Of a stretch of DNA of 64,000 bases, positions 57,372-64,000 are shown in pieces. Origin of the DNA: Xylophilus sp042867185 (lineage in GTDB: Bacteria > Pseudomonadota > Gammaproteobacteria > Burkholderiales > Burkholderiaceae_C); contig JBHZQV010000004.1 of the NCBI GenBank assembly GCA_042867185.1, positions 62,001 through 126,000 of the forward strand. Direction: 5' to 3'. A program made the translations under genes and the position numbers. Every line of letters starts with the position of its first letter. The stretch's first letter is position 1. The notes below the pieces were generated by a model. It ran no database searches and was not told where the DNA came from. It saw nothing but the letters and a program-made list of their open reading frames with translations.

Positions 57372-58082
57372 TTATTCGAGGATGAAATTGACGGGCGCGG
57401 TGTAGGCCATGCTCTGCGGCACGCCGTTGACCTTGCCGGGCACGTAGCGGCGCTTGAGCACGTACTCCAGCGCGGCCTTGTCGAGCCGCTCGAAGCCGCT
57501 CGACTTGGCGATCTCGGCACGCTGGGCGGTGCCGTCGGGGCCGATGGTCACCCGGACCAGCACCTTGCCCTGCTCGCCCAGGCGCCGGCTGATCGGCGGG
57601 TAGTTGAGGCGGGTGCTGTCGAGGTAGTCGGCATCGGTCGAGGGCAGCTCGATCTTGGCCGGGGCCGGCGGCGCGGGCGGTGCCGGCGGCGGGGCCTCGG
57701 GTGCGGCGACGGGTGCCGCCACCGGCGGTGCCGGCGGCTGCGGCGCGGTCACCCCCACCGGGGCGGACGGCGCGGGCGTGGGGTCGGGGATCGCGACCGG
57801 GCGCGGGGCCGGCGGCGGGGTGGGGGCCTTGGGCTTGGGCACCGGGGCCGGCGGCTTGGGAGCGGGCGGCGGCGGCGAGGGCGGCGGCGGTGGGGCCTTC
57901 GGCTCGGGCGGCGTGATGATCTCGCTGACCATGACGACCGGCGTCACCACCTCGACCACCCGCTGGACCAGGCCCGACTGGATCGCCCAGAGCACGGCCG
58001 CGTGGAAGGCCAGCACGCCGCCGGCGATGACGGCATTGCGGCTGATGCGGGGTGGGTGGGCGTAACGTCGGCTTGCGGTCAT
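57372..58082 (-). CDS. tonB: energy transducer TonB
   Basis: A 236-residue TonB: membrane anchor near residues 18-38 (VIAGGVLAFHAAVLWAIQSG), then a roughly 90-residue Pro/Lys/Ala spacer (EPKAPPPPPSPPPPAPKPPA) that bridges the periplasm. A C-terminal TonB_C domain (about 160-236; YPPISRRLGEQGKVLVRVT, KRRYVPGKVNG) contacts outer-membrane receptors. The start is ATG 58082; ATG 58097 would add five residues. It is first in the tonB-exbB-exbD operon and lies 84 bp after bfd. Its polyproline tracts are an obvious EF-P target. Confidence 0.95.
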   Translation of the reverse strand: MTASRRYAHPPRISRNAVIAGGVLAFHAAVLWAIQSGLVQRVVEVVTPVVMVSEIITPPEPKAPPPPPSPPPPAPKPPAPVPKPKAPTPPPAPRPVAIPDPTPAPSAPVGVTAPQPPAPPVAAPVAAPEAPPPAPPAPPAPAKIELPSTDADYLDSTRLNYPPISRRLGEQGKVLVRVTIGPDGTAQRAEIAKSSGFERLDKAALEYVLKRRYVPGKVNGVPQSMAYTAPVNFILE

Positions 58083-58166
58083 GGAGCGGGCGCGCACCCG
58101 CCGGGACGGATGCGCGCAGAAGTTTCTACGGGCGGGAAATCGGGTGCCGGGCCGGCGCGGGCGGTG

Positions 58167-58439
58167 TCAGGCGGCGACCAGCGCGCGCGAGCCCTGCCAG
58201 GCCTTGCTGTCCTGGATCGCCTGCGCGATCTGGACCACCTGGGCGGGCGTGTCGCGGGTCAGCGCGGCGATCTTGTGCGAGGCGCTGCACTGCGCCACGA
58301 TGTCGCGGGCACAGCCCTCGCATTGGCCGCACTGGGTGGCGACGCCCAGCTCGAACTGGATTCCATCGAAATCGAGGCCCGCGCGCACAGAACGGGCAAT
58401 TTCACGGTCGGAGACACGGTGACAAACGCATACGATCAT
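58167..58439 (-). CDS. bfd: bacterioferritin-associated ferredoxin
   Basis: A 90-residue Bfd-type [2Fe-2S] protein. Cysteines Cys4 and Cys6 (IVCVCHRV) and Cys37 and Cys40 (QCGQC) give the C-x-C...C-x2-C pattern. Bfd donates electrons to bacterioferritin to release stored iron. Start ATG 58439 (MIVCVCHRVS) is the family start. It lies upstream of tonB on the same strand, so the whole iron block may be one Fur-type regulon. An AT-rich inverted repeat sits 40-70 bp upstream. Confidence 0.92.
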   Translation of the reverse strand: MIVCVCHRVSDREIARSVRAGLDFDGIQFELGVATQCGQCEGCARDIVAQCSASHKIAALTRDTPAQVVQIAQAIQDSKAWQGSRALVAA

Positions 58440-58480
58440 GGCAACAGGCAGGGTGGCGTGCTGTGGAAGAATCGTCGGAG

Positions 58481-58507
58481 TATAAATACGAATTCGTCGC
58501 ATTTATT
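58481..58507. promoter_or_regulatory. AT-rich inverted repeat upstream of bfd, possible Fur-type operator
   Basis: TATAAATACGA and TCGCATTTATT flank an ATTCG centre as imperfect 11-bp arms. The patch is AT-rich in GC-rich surroundings and placed for an iron-responsive operator, though it fits the Fur consensus less well than the hemP sites. Confidence 0.4.
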
Positions 58508-58613
58508 AAAACTGTGCGCGACCGTGGGGTTTTAGACGGTCGGTGGGCGTGGCGGGCGGAGCGCGGGCCGGCCACGCGGCGGTACACCGGCGGGCGCACC
58601 GCCGGGAACACGA

Positions 58614-59069
58614 TCAGCGGACTTCGGCGATCAGTTCGATCTCGACGCAGGCACCCATCGGGATCTGCGACACGCCGAAGGCGCTGCGCGCATGGGCGCC
58701 CTTGTCGCCGAACACCTTGGCGAACAGCTCGCTGGCGCCGTTGGCCACCAGGTGCTGTTCGGTGAAGGTGGGCACCGAGTTGACCAGGCAGAGCAGCTTG
58801 ACGATGCGGGTGATCTGGTCCAGGTCGCCGATGGCGGCCTGCAGCGTGCCCAGCAGGTCGACCGCGATCGCGCGGGCCGCGGCATTGCCGTCGGCGGTGA
58901 CCAGGTTGCCGCCCAGCTGGCCGACCCACGGCTTGCCGTCCTTGCGGGCGATGTGGCCCGACAGGAAGACCAGGTTGCCGGTGCGCACGAAGGGCACGTA
59001 GGCCGCGGCGGGCACCGCCACCGGCGGCAGGGTGATGTCGAGTTCGCGCAGGGTGTCGTAAACGCTCAT
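58614..59069 (-). CDS. RidA family (YjgF/YER057c/UK114) protein
   Basis: A 151-residue RidA-family protein of the longer YjgH/LPS-associated subgroup: YVPFVRTGNLVFLSGHIARK near the N terminus and GVSQIPMGACVEIELIAEV at the C terminus. In archetypal RidA an Arg in the C-terminal motif (IPxx..R.AV) is catalytic for enamine/imine hydrolysis. Here the IPMGACVEIE version lacks it in the same place, so the activity may differ. Start ATG 59069 with an AGGAG-like AAAAGGAGT upstream. Single gene. Confidence 0.88.
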   Translation of the reverse strand: MSVYDTLRELDITLPPVAVPAAAYVPFVRTGNLVFLSGHIARKDGKPWVGQLGGNLVTADGNAAARAIAVDLLGTLQAAIGDLDQITRIVKLLCLVNSVPTFTEQHLVANGASELFAKVFGDKGAHARSAFGVSQIPMGACVEIELIAEVR

Positions 59070-59122
59070 GGATACTCCTTTTTGAATGAACAGGGCTGCA
59101 GCCGGCCCCTGAGGTCGGCTGT

Positions 59123-59143
59123 ATGCTATGAATTACGTAGCAT
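59123..59143. repeat. Dispersed palindromic repeat, copy 8 (intergenic)
   Basis: ATGCTA-TGAATTACG-TAGCAT is a perfect 6-bp-arm palindrome between ridA and the transglutaminase gene, followed by CGGAAGGAACGCG. Confidence 0.5.
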
Positions 59144-59168
59144 CGGAAGGAACGCGACGGGCGGGCGC

Positions 59169-60065
59169 TCAGGCCACCGGCTCCACCGTCACCCCCACCT
59201 CCAGGTGGTGGTCGCCGCCGCCGAACAGCAGGCCCCGCATCGGCGACACGTCGCCGAAATCGCGGCCGACGGCCAGCACGATGTAGTCCTCGCCCGGGGC
59301 GCGGTCGTTGGTGGGGTCGAAACCGTACCAGGCGCCGGGGCCGCCGCCCAGCGCCGGCGCATAGACCTCGACCCAGGCGTGGGATGCGTCGCTGCCCACC
59401 AGCCGGGGCCGGCCCGGCGGCGGGGTGGTGAGCAGGTAGCCGCTCACGTAGCGCGCCGGGATACCCATCGACCGCATGCAGGCGACCATGATGTGGGCGA
59501 AATCCTGGCAGACGCCACGGCGCTGGGCCAGGGCCTCCAGCACCGGCGTATCGACCTCGGTGGCGTCGCTCTCGTAGCGGAATTCGGCGTGGATGCGGCG
59601 CATCAGGTCGTGGGCCGCATCCAGCACCGGGCGGCCGGGCGGGCAGCTGGGCCCGGCATAGGCGACGAAATCGTCGTGGCGCGGCACGTATTCCGAGGCG
59701 AAGACGAATTCGGTGGCCGCGTCCCACCGGCCGCCGGCGCGGAACCGGAACCGGTCGCGCACCGCTTCCCAGGCCGGGCTGCCGCCGGGGCCGAGCGGTG
59801 CCGGCGCGGGCACGTCGGTGAGCACCATGCTGTCGGCCACCACCCGCAGCTCTTCGTGCGCCGACTGCAGCGCGAAGAAGGTGCGGGTGTTGCCGTAGAC
59901 GTCGATCCGCTCGCCGCGCCGGGCCTCCACCGGGGTGATCACCAGTTCGTGCTGCAGCAGGCGCTGCGAGGGCGTGTCGCGCGGCTTCAGGTGCACGATG
60001 TGCTGCGCCGTCTCGACGGCGGGCGTGTACGCGTAGTGCGTGTCGTGGACGACGTGCAGTTTCAT
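59169..60065 (-). CDS. transglutaminase-like cysteine protease family protein
   Basis: A 298-residue protein with an N-terminal bacterial transglutaminase-like beta domain (about 1-85) and a transglutaminase core (about 150-260). The triad is visible: Cys in RRGVCQDFAHIM, His in SDASHAWVEVY and Asp in GFDPTND. Such proteins are predicted peptidases or amide ligases. It lies 21 bp downstream of the ATP-grasp/alpha-E gene, and a DUF2126 gene precedes that, forming a conserved cluster thought to act in peptide synthesis and cleavage. Start ATG 60065. Substrate unknown. Confidence 0.88.
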   Translation of the reverse strand: MKLHVVHDTHYAYTPAVETAQHIVHLKPRDTPSQRLLQHELVITPVEARRGERIDVYGNTRTFFALQSAHEELRVVADSMVLTDVPAPAPLGPGGSPAWEAVRDRFRFRAGGRWDAATEFVFASEYVPRHDDFVAYAGPSCPPGRPVLDAAHDLMRRIHAEFRYESDATEVDTPVLEALAQRRGVCQDFAHIMVACMRSMGIPARYVSGYLLTTPPPGRPRLVGSDASHAWVEVYAPALGGGPGAWYGFDPTNDRAPGEDYIVLAVGRDFGDVSPMRGLLFGGGDHHLEVGVTVEPVA

Positions 60066-60086
60066 CGCGGGCGTGGGCGGGGCGTC

Positions 60087-62687
60087 TCAGACACCGAAGC
60101 TGGTGCGGGTGTTGGTGGAGTGGGTGAAGTACAGCGCACCGATGGCGTCCGAGAGCGCGAAAGACGCCTCGGTGCAGTTCTTCAGCAGCAGGTCGAGCGA
60201 CGCCGGCACCGCCCCCTGGTACGACACCGGGCACAGCTCCGCCAGGCTCCACTCGGCCGGGTCGGGGATCGCGAACGACAGCTCGCCCGGCCGGCTGCCG
60301 GCCAGCTTGGCCAGCCGTCCGCGCAGCGTCTGCGCCACCCAGCCGAGCGAGCGGGGGTTGTCCCGGTCGGTCACCAGCAGGTCGAGGAGGGCGGCCACGT
60401 CGCGGGTCTGCTGGTACTGGGCGTGGAAGGTGATGGTGCTGTCGAACAGCGCCAGCACGCCCTCGAACCCGGCGTCGTCGAGCACCGCGCCGGTCTGGAA
60501 GCCCATGCCGAGCGCCTGCGCGTGGAAGGCCAGCCGCTCGATGTGCCGGCCGACCGAGAGCAGCCGCCAGCCGTCGTCGCGCGTCATCCGGTCGGTCTGG
60601 CCGCCGGTGATCGCGGCCAGGTGGCTGCTGGCCGATTCCAGCAGCCGCAGCGCGTCGGAGATCTGGTACTTGTCTTCTGCCGCGAACTCGGCGCTGCGCC
60701 GCAGGAATTCGTCCTCGGCCCGCACGATGGTCGCCCAGTGCTCCTGCGACAGCCGCTCGCGCACGCCGGCCGCGGCCAGGCGCAGCGCCCGCAGGTTGAA
60801 GCCGACGCTGCCGCGCTCGGGCCGGCCCAGGCCGTCGATCAGCGCCCGCTCGAAGACGCGGCGCGCCTGGGTGGCGGCGGGCACGGTCGGCAGCACCAGG
60901 CCGTTGTCCTCGGCCACCGCCGAGATCCACGACAGCAGGGGCACCGACGACTGGTCGTCGCCGTTGAGCGACTGCAGCGCCAGCCGCGCCAGGCGCACCG
61001 TGTTCTCGGCCCGCTCGGTGTAGCGGCCCAGCCAGAACAGGCCCTCGGCCGCGCGGCTGGTGACCATGCGGCGCCGCTGGGCGACCGCCGCGGCCGACAG
61101 CTTGGGCTGCAGCAGGGTGGTGGTATCGACCGCGCCGGGGGTCAGCACCCACACGTCGGCACTGCTGCCGCCGCGCTGCATCGAGGCGATGCCGGTGGCG
61201 GCGCCCGGGCCGGCCACCCGGGCCATGCCGCCGGGCAGCACCCGCCAGCTGCCCGGGCCGTCGGTCACCGCGAACACCCGCAGCATCACCGAGCTGGGCG
61301 CGATCCGGCCCAGGTCCGACAGCGGGTCCTGCCGCCAGGTGGGCATCTGGGAGAGCGGCAACTGCGACTGCAGCGTGTGCTCTTCGCCCCGGCGCAGGAT
61401 GCGGCCCGTCCATTCGTCGCGGCCGCGCTGCGAGAGCGTGTCCCCGAGCACCGCGTCGAAGCCCTCGTGGTAGGTCGAGCCGGCATAGGTGGGCTTGATC
61501 ACGCAGTCGGCCATCTGCGGCAGCACGTATTCCATCGCCGTGCGCTCGCCGCACCACCAGGTGGGCAGGGCCGGCAGCGCCAGCTCTTCGCCCAGCAGGT
61601 GCCGCGCCAGCGCCGGCAGGAAGCCCAGCAGCGCGGGCGACTCGAGAAAGGCCGAGCCGGGCGCGTTGGCGACCAGCACGTTGCCGGCCCGCACCGCCTG
61701 CAGCAGGCCGGAGACGCCCAGGGTGGAATCCGAGCGCAGCTCCAGCGGGTCGAGGAATTCGTCGTCCAGCCGCTTGAGCAGGCCGTGCACCCGTTTCAGG
61801 CCCTGCAGCGTCTTCAGGTAGACGCATTCGTCGCGCACCGTCAGGTCGCTGCCCTCGACCAGGGTCAGGCCCAGGTAGCGGGCCAGGTAGGCGTGCTCGA
61901 AGTAGGTTTCGTTGTAGGGGCCGGGTGTCAGCAGCGCGATCAGCGCATCGGGGCCGGCCGGGCTCATCTTCTTCAGGCCCTCGACCAGGGCGCCGTAGGT
62001 CGCGGCCAGCCGCTGCACCTGCAGCGCCTCGAAGGCTTCGGGAAACTGCCGCGAGATGGCCAGCCGGTTCTCCAGCAGGTAGCCCAGGCCGGAGGGCGCC
62101 TGGGTGCGCTGCGAGACCACCCACCAGTGGCCGTCGGGCCCGCGGGCCAGGTCGAAGGCGGCGATGTGCAGGAAGGTGCCGCCCACCGGTACCGTGCCGT
62201 GCATCTCGCGCAGGTAGCCGGGATGGCCGTGCACCAGTGCGGCCGGCAGCAGGCCGCTGGCCAGCAGCTTCTGCGGGCCGTACACGTCGGCCAGCACCCG
62301 GTCGAGCACCCGCACCCGCTGCAGCACGCCGGTTTCGATCTGCTGCCAGGCGGCCGGCGGCAGCACCAGCGGGAACAGGTCGAGCGCCCAGGGCCGCTGC
62401 AGGCCGGCGTCGGTGTCGGCATAGACGTTGTAGGTGACGCCGTTGTCGTGCAGCTGGCGGCGCAGGCTGGCCATGCGCCGCTGCAGGTCGTGGAAGCCGC
62501 CCGGGCCGAGCCGCGCGAAGAACTGCTGCCAGTGCGGCGCCAGGCCCTCGGCCGCGCCCACCGTGCCGCGCAGTTCGTCGAAATGGCCGCCGGCCGCCGG
62601 TGCGGCCAGCAGCTCGGCCATGCGGTCGAGCGCCGCGTCGGACATATCGGCGGGGTCGGGGAAAAGGGCGGGGCGGGGATCGTTCAC
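60087..62687 (-). CDS. circularly permuted ATP-grasp plus alpha-E domain protein
   Basis: An 866-residue fusion. The N-terminal 480 residues form a circularly permuted type 2 ATP-grasp domain (NVYADTDAGLQRPWALDLFP, LTPGPYNETYFEHAYLARYL, VANAPGSAFLESPALLGFLP). Residues about 540-866 form the helical alpha-E domain (SRAAEGLFWLGRYTERAENT at its start). Separate CP-ATPgrasp and alpha-E genes are fused in this lineage. ATP-grasp enzymes ligate carboxylates to amines; the product here is unknown, though a small peptide or peptide-like tag is the usual prediction. It sits between DUF2126 and transglutaminase genes on the same strand. Start ATG 62687. Confidence 0.9.
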   Translation of the reverse strand: MNDPRPALFPDPADMSDAALDRMAELLAAPAAGGHFDELRGTVGAAEGLAPHWQQFFARLGPGGFHDLQRRMASLRRQLHDNGVTYNVYADTDAGLQRPWALDLFPLVLPPAAWQQIETGVLQRVRVLDRVLADVYGPQKLLASGLLPAALVHGHPGYLREMHGTVPVGGTFLHIAAFDLARGPDGHWWVVSQRTQAPSGLGYLLENRLAISRQFPEAFEALQVQRLAATYGALVEGLKKMSPAGPDALIALLTPGPYNETYFEHAYLARYLGLTLVEGSDLTVRDECVYLKTLQGLKRVHGLLKRLDDEFLDPLELRSDSTLGVSGLLQAVRAGNVLVANAPGSAFLESPALLGFLPALARHLLGEELALPALPTWWCGERTAMEYVLPQMADCVIKPTYAGSTYHEGFDAVLGDTLSQRGRDEWTGRILRRGEEHTLQSQLPLSQMPTWRQDPLSDLGRIAPSSVMLRVFAVTDGPGSWRVLPGGMARVAGPGAATGIASMQRGGSSADVWVLTPGAVDTTTLLQPKLSAAAVAQRRRMVTSRAAEGLFWLGRYTERAENTVRLARLALQSLNGDDQSSVPLLSWISAVAEDNGLVLPTVPAATQARRVFERALIDGLGRPERGSVGFNLRALRLAAAGVRERLSQEHWATIVRAEDEFLRRSAEFAAEDKYQISDALRLLESASSHLAAITGGQTDRMTRDDGWRLLSVGRHIERLAFHAQALGMGFQTGAVLDDAGFEGVLALFDSTITFHAQYQQTRDVAALLDLLVTDRDNPRSLGWVAQTLRGRLAKLAGSRPGELSFAIPDPAEWSLAELCPVSYQGAVPASLDLLLKNCTEASFALSDAIGALYFTHSTNTRTSFGV

Positions 62688-62802
62688 GGAGCAGCGGATT
62701 GTCCCACTGCGGGATGCACAAGCCGTAGGGAATTGACGACGAAAGGCTGCCGCGGGCCGCCAGCCGTGCCGGGGGGCCGGCCGGCGGCGCCCCGGCGGCG
62801 CA

Positions 62803-64000
62803 TCAGCGGCGCAGGTCCAGCGTGTGCGGGAACTCGCGGCTGGCGGCGGTGCCGCTGATCGGCGCCTCGGGCAGTTCGATCTCGCCCGGCGTGTGCCCGG
62901 TTTGGAAGAACCGCGCCAGGCGCCGGCTCTCGGCCTCGTACGCGTTGACCGGCAGGCTGGTGTAGTTGCGCCCGCCCGGATGCGCCACGTGGTAGCGGCA
63001 GCCGCCCAGGGCGCGGCCGCTCCAGGTGTCGACGATGTCGAAGGTCAGCGGCGCATGCACCCCGATGGTCGGGTGCAGGGCCGAGTACGGGTTCCAGGCC
63101 TTGAAGCGCACGCCGGCGACGAACTCGCCCTCGACGCCGGTGGAGTGCAGCGGCAGCGGCCGGCCGTTGACGGTGACCGCATGGCGCGCGGCATTGACGC
63201 CGTTGACCTTCACCTCCAGCCGCTCGATCGAGGAATCGACGAAGCGCACCGTGCCGCCGCCGGCCGTTTCCTCGCCCATGACGTGCCAGGGCTCCAGCGC
63301 GGCGCGCAGCGACAGCTCGACGCCCATCGCCTGCACGCTGCCGACGCGGGGGAAGCGGAACTCGAAGTGCGGCGCGAACCAGCCGGCGTCGAAGGCATAG
63401 CCGGCCTCGACCATCTCGCCGATCACATCCTCGAAGTCTTCCTGCAGGTAGCGCGGCAGCATGAAGCGGTCGTGCAGCGTGGTGCCCCAGCGGGCGACCG
63501 GCGCCTTGTACGGCTTTTTCCAGAAACGGGCGACCAGGGCGCGCAGCAGCAATTGCTGCACGATGCTCATCTTGGGATGCGGCGGCATCTCGAAGGCGCG
63601 CAGCTCCAGCAGGCCCAGCCGGCCGGTGGAGGAATCGGGCGAGTACAGCTTGTCGATGCAGAACTCGGCCCGGTGGGTGTTGCCGGTGATGTCGATCAGG
63701 ATGTTGCGCAGGGTGCGGTCGACCATCCACGGGGGCATCGACTCGCCATGTTCTTCGCGCGCCTTGGCGATCTGCTGCAGCGCGATCTCCAGCTCGTAGA
63801 CCTGGTCGTTGCGGGCCTCGTCCACCCGCGGCGCCTGGCTGGTCGGGCCGATGAACATGCCGCTGAACACGTAGCTGAGCGACGGGTGGTTGTGCCAGTA
63901 GTGCACCAGGCTGGCCAGCAGCTCGGGCTTGCGCAGGAACGGGCTGTCGTTGGGCGTGGCGCCGCCCATCACGAAGTGGTTGCCTCCGCCGGTGCCGGTG
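62803..64000 (-). CDS. DUF2126 (transglutaminase-associated) protein, 5' end beyond window
   Basis: The frame is open to the right edge and encodes the C-terminal 398 residues. The edge sequence begins with TGGGNHFVMGG and continues PNDSPFLRKPELLASLVHYW, PSLSYVFSGMFIGPTSQAPR and RNILIDITGNTHRAEFCIDK, which are DUF2126 landmarks. Full proteins in this family are about 1100 residues with an N-terminal transglutaminase domain, so roughly 700 residues are missing. It is upstream of the ATP-grasp/alpha-E gene (115 bp), completing the conserved three-gene cluster. Catalytic residues of the transglutaminase domain cannot be checked here. Confidence 0.9.
   Translation of the reverse strand, partial: TGTGGGNHFVMGGATPNDSPFLRKPELLASLVHYWHNHPSLSYVFSGMFIGPTSQAPRVDEARNDQVYELEIALQQIAKAREEHGESMPPWMVDRTLRNILIDITGNTHRAEFCIDKLYSPDSSTGRLGLLELRAFEMPPHPKMSIVQQLLLRALVARFWKKPYKAPVARWGTTLHDRFMLPRYLQEDFEDVIGEMVEAGYAFDAGWFAPHFEFRFPRVGSVQAMGVELSLRAALEPWHVMGEETAGGGTVRFVDSSIERLEVKVNGVNAARHAVTVNGRPLPLHSTGVEGEFVAGVRFKAWNPYSALHPTIGVHAPLTFDIVDTWSGRALGGCRYHVAHPGGRNYTSLPVNAYEAESRRLARFFQTGHTPGEIELPEAPISGTAASREFPHTLDLRR

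Noticed and set aside
58402..62721. A 1439-codon minus-strand open frame overlapping the ATP-grasp and transglutaminase genes
   Set aside because: It is in another frame of the same strand and lacks any motif; the called genes show ATP-grasp, alpha-E and transglutaminase signatures.
1..64000. CRISPR arrays, rRNA genes, insertion sequences or prophage genes
   Set aside because: No regularly spaced direct repeats, rRNA sequence, transposase, integrase or phage structural protein was recognised in the window.

Overview
The window looks like a chromosomal segment of a high-G+C betaproteobacterium of the Comamonadaceae (Acidovorax/Xylophilus/Variovorax-like). The grounds are an EF-P with Arg32 next to earP, an exosortase H pair, tandem Bug-type binding proteins, the surE-pcm-nlpD order, a hemP-exbD-exbB-tonB-bfd iron block and the general protein style. 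A pair of HrpX-type (PIP-box) promoters and a type III chaperone suggest a plant-associated or plant-pathogenic member. No type III secretion apparatus genes lie in the window.

Layout. 1-8311: housekeeping and metabolic genes (partial FAD oxidase, DUF2069, YihY, hydrolase, metY, CBS protein, chemoreceptor, aroC). 8311-15035: a compact accessory block, bounded on the left by a nested hairpin filling the aroC 3' gap. It holds a CesT-type chaperone, a 749-aa protein fusing a D-glutamate cyclase domain to a glutamate racemase domain, and, divergently, a 1189-aa unrecognised candidate effector. The 243-bp gap between the two large genes carries two divergent PIP-box promoters with correctly spaced -10 elements. 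15036-22660: MFS transporter, LysR regulator, FUSC-family membrane protein, nrdR, glyA, lytic transglycosylase. 23180-30716: large AsmA-like DUF748/OmpA protein, DUF349 protein, YpeA-like acetyltransferase. 30820-37219: a probable sigma-54-controlled catabolic operon (CoA-transferase, HMG-CoA-lyase family enzyme, two Bug proteins) with its divergent PrpR-like activator. 37299-53632: efp, earP, a CapA pair, uvrC, pgsA, hupB, tRNA-Val, ppiD, tRNA-His, exosortase H pair, quinone oxidoreductase, surE-pcm-nlpD, rlmD. 53717-64000: lipoprotein, BI-1 protein, GlcG-like protein, iron/TonB block, RidA, and a transglutaminase / ATP-grasp-alpha-E / DUF2126 cluster running off the right edge.

The most interesting item is the racemase-cyclase protein with its chaperone. 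If both domains are active it would convert L-glutamate to D-glutamate and then to 5-oxo-D-proline. The HrpX-type promoter, Ser/Pro-rich N terminus and CesT partner suggest this chemistry is delivered into a host cell. A second theme is a dispersed short palindromic repeat (core TGCTA...TAGCA, some copies with a longer GC-rich tail). At least eight copies are seen, five of them in frame inside genes, and none is seen in the effector block.
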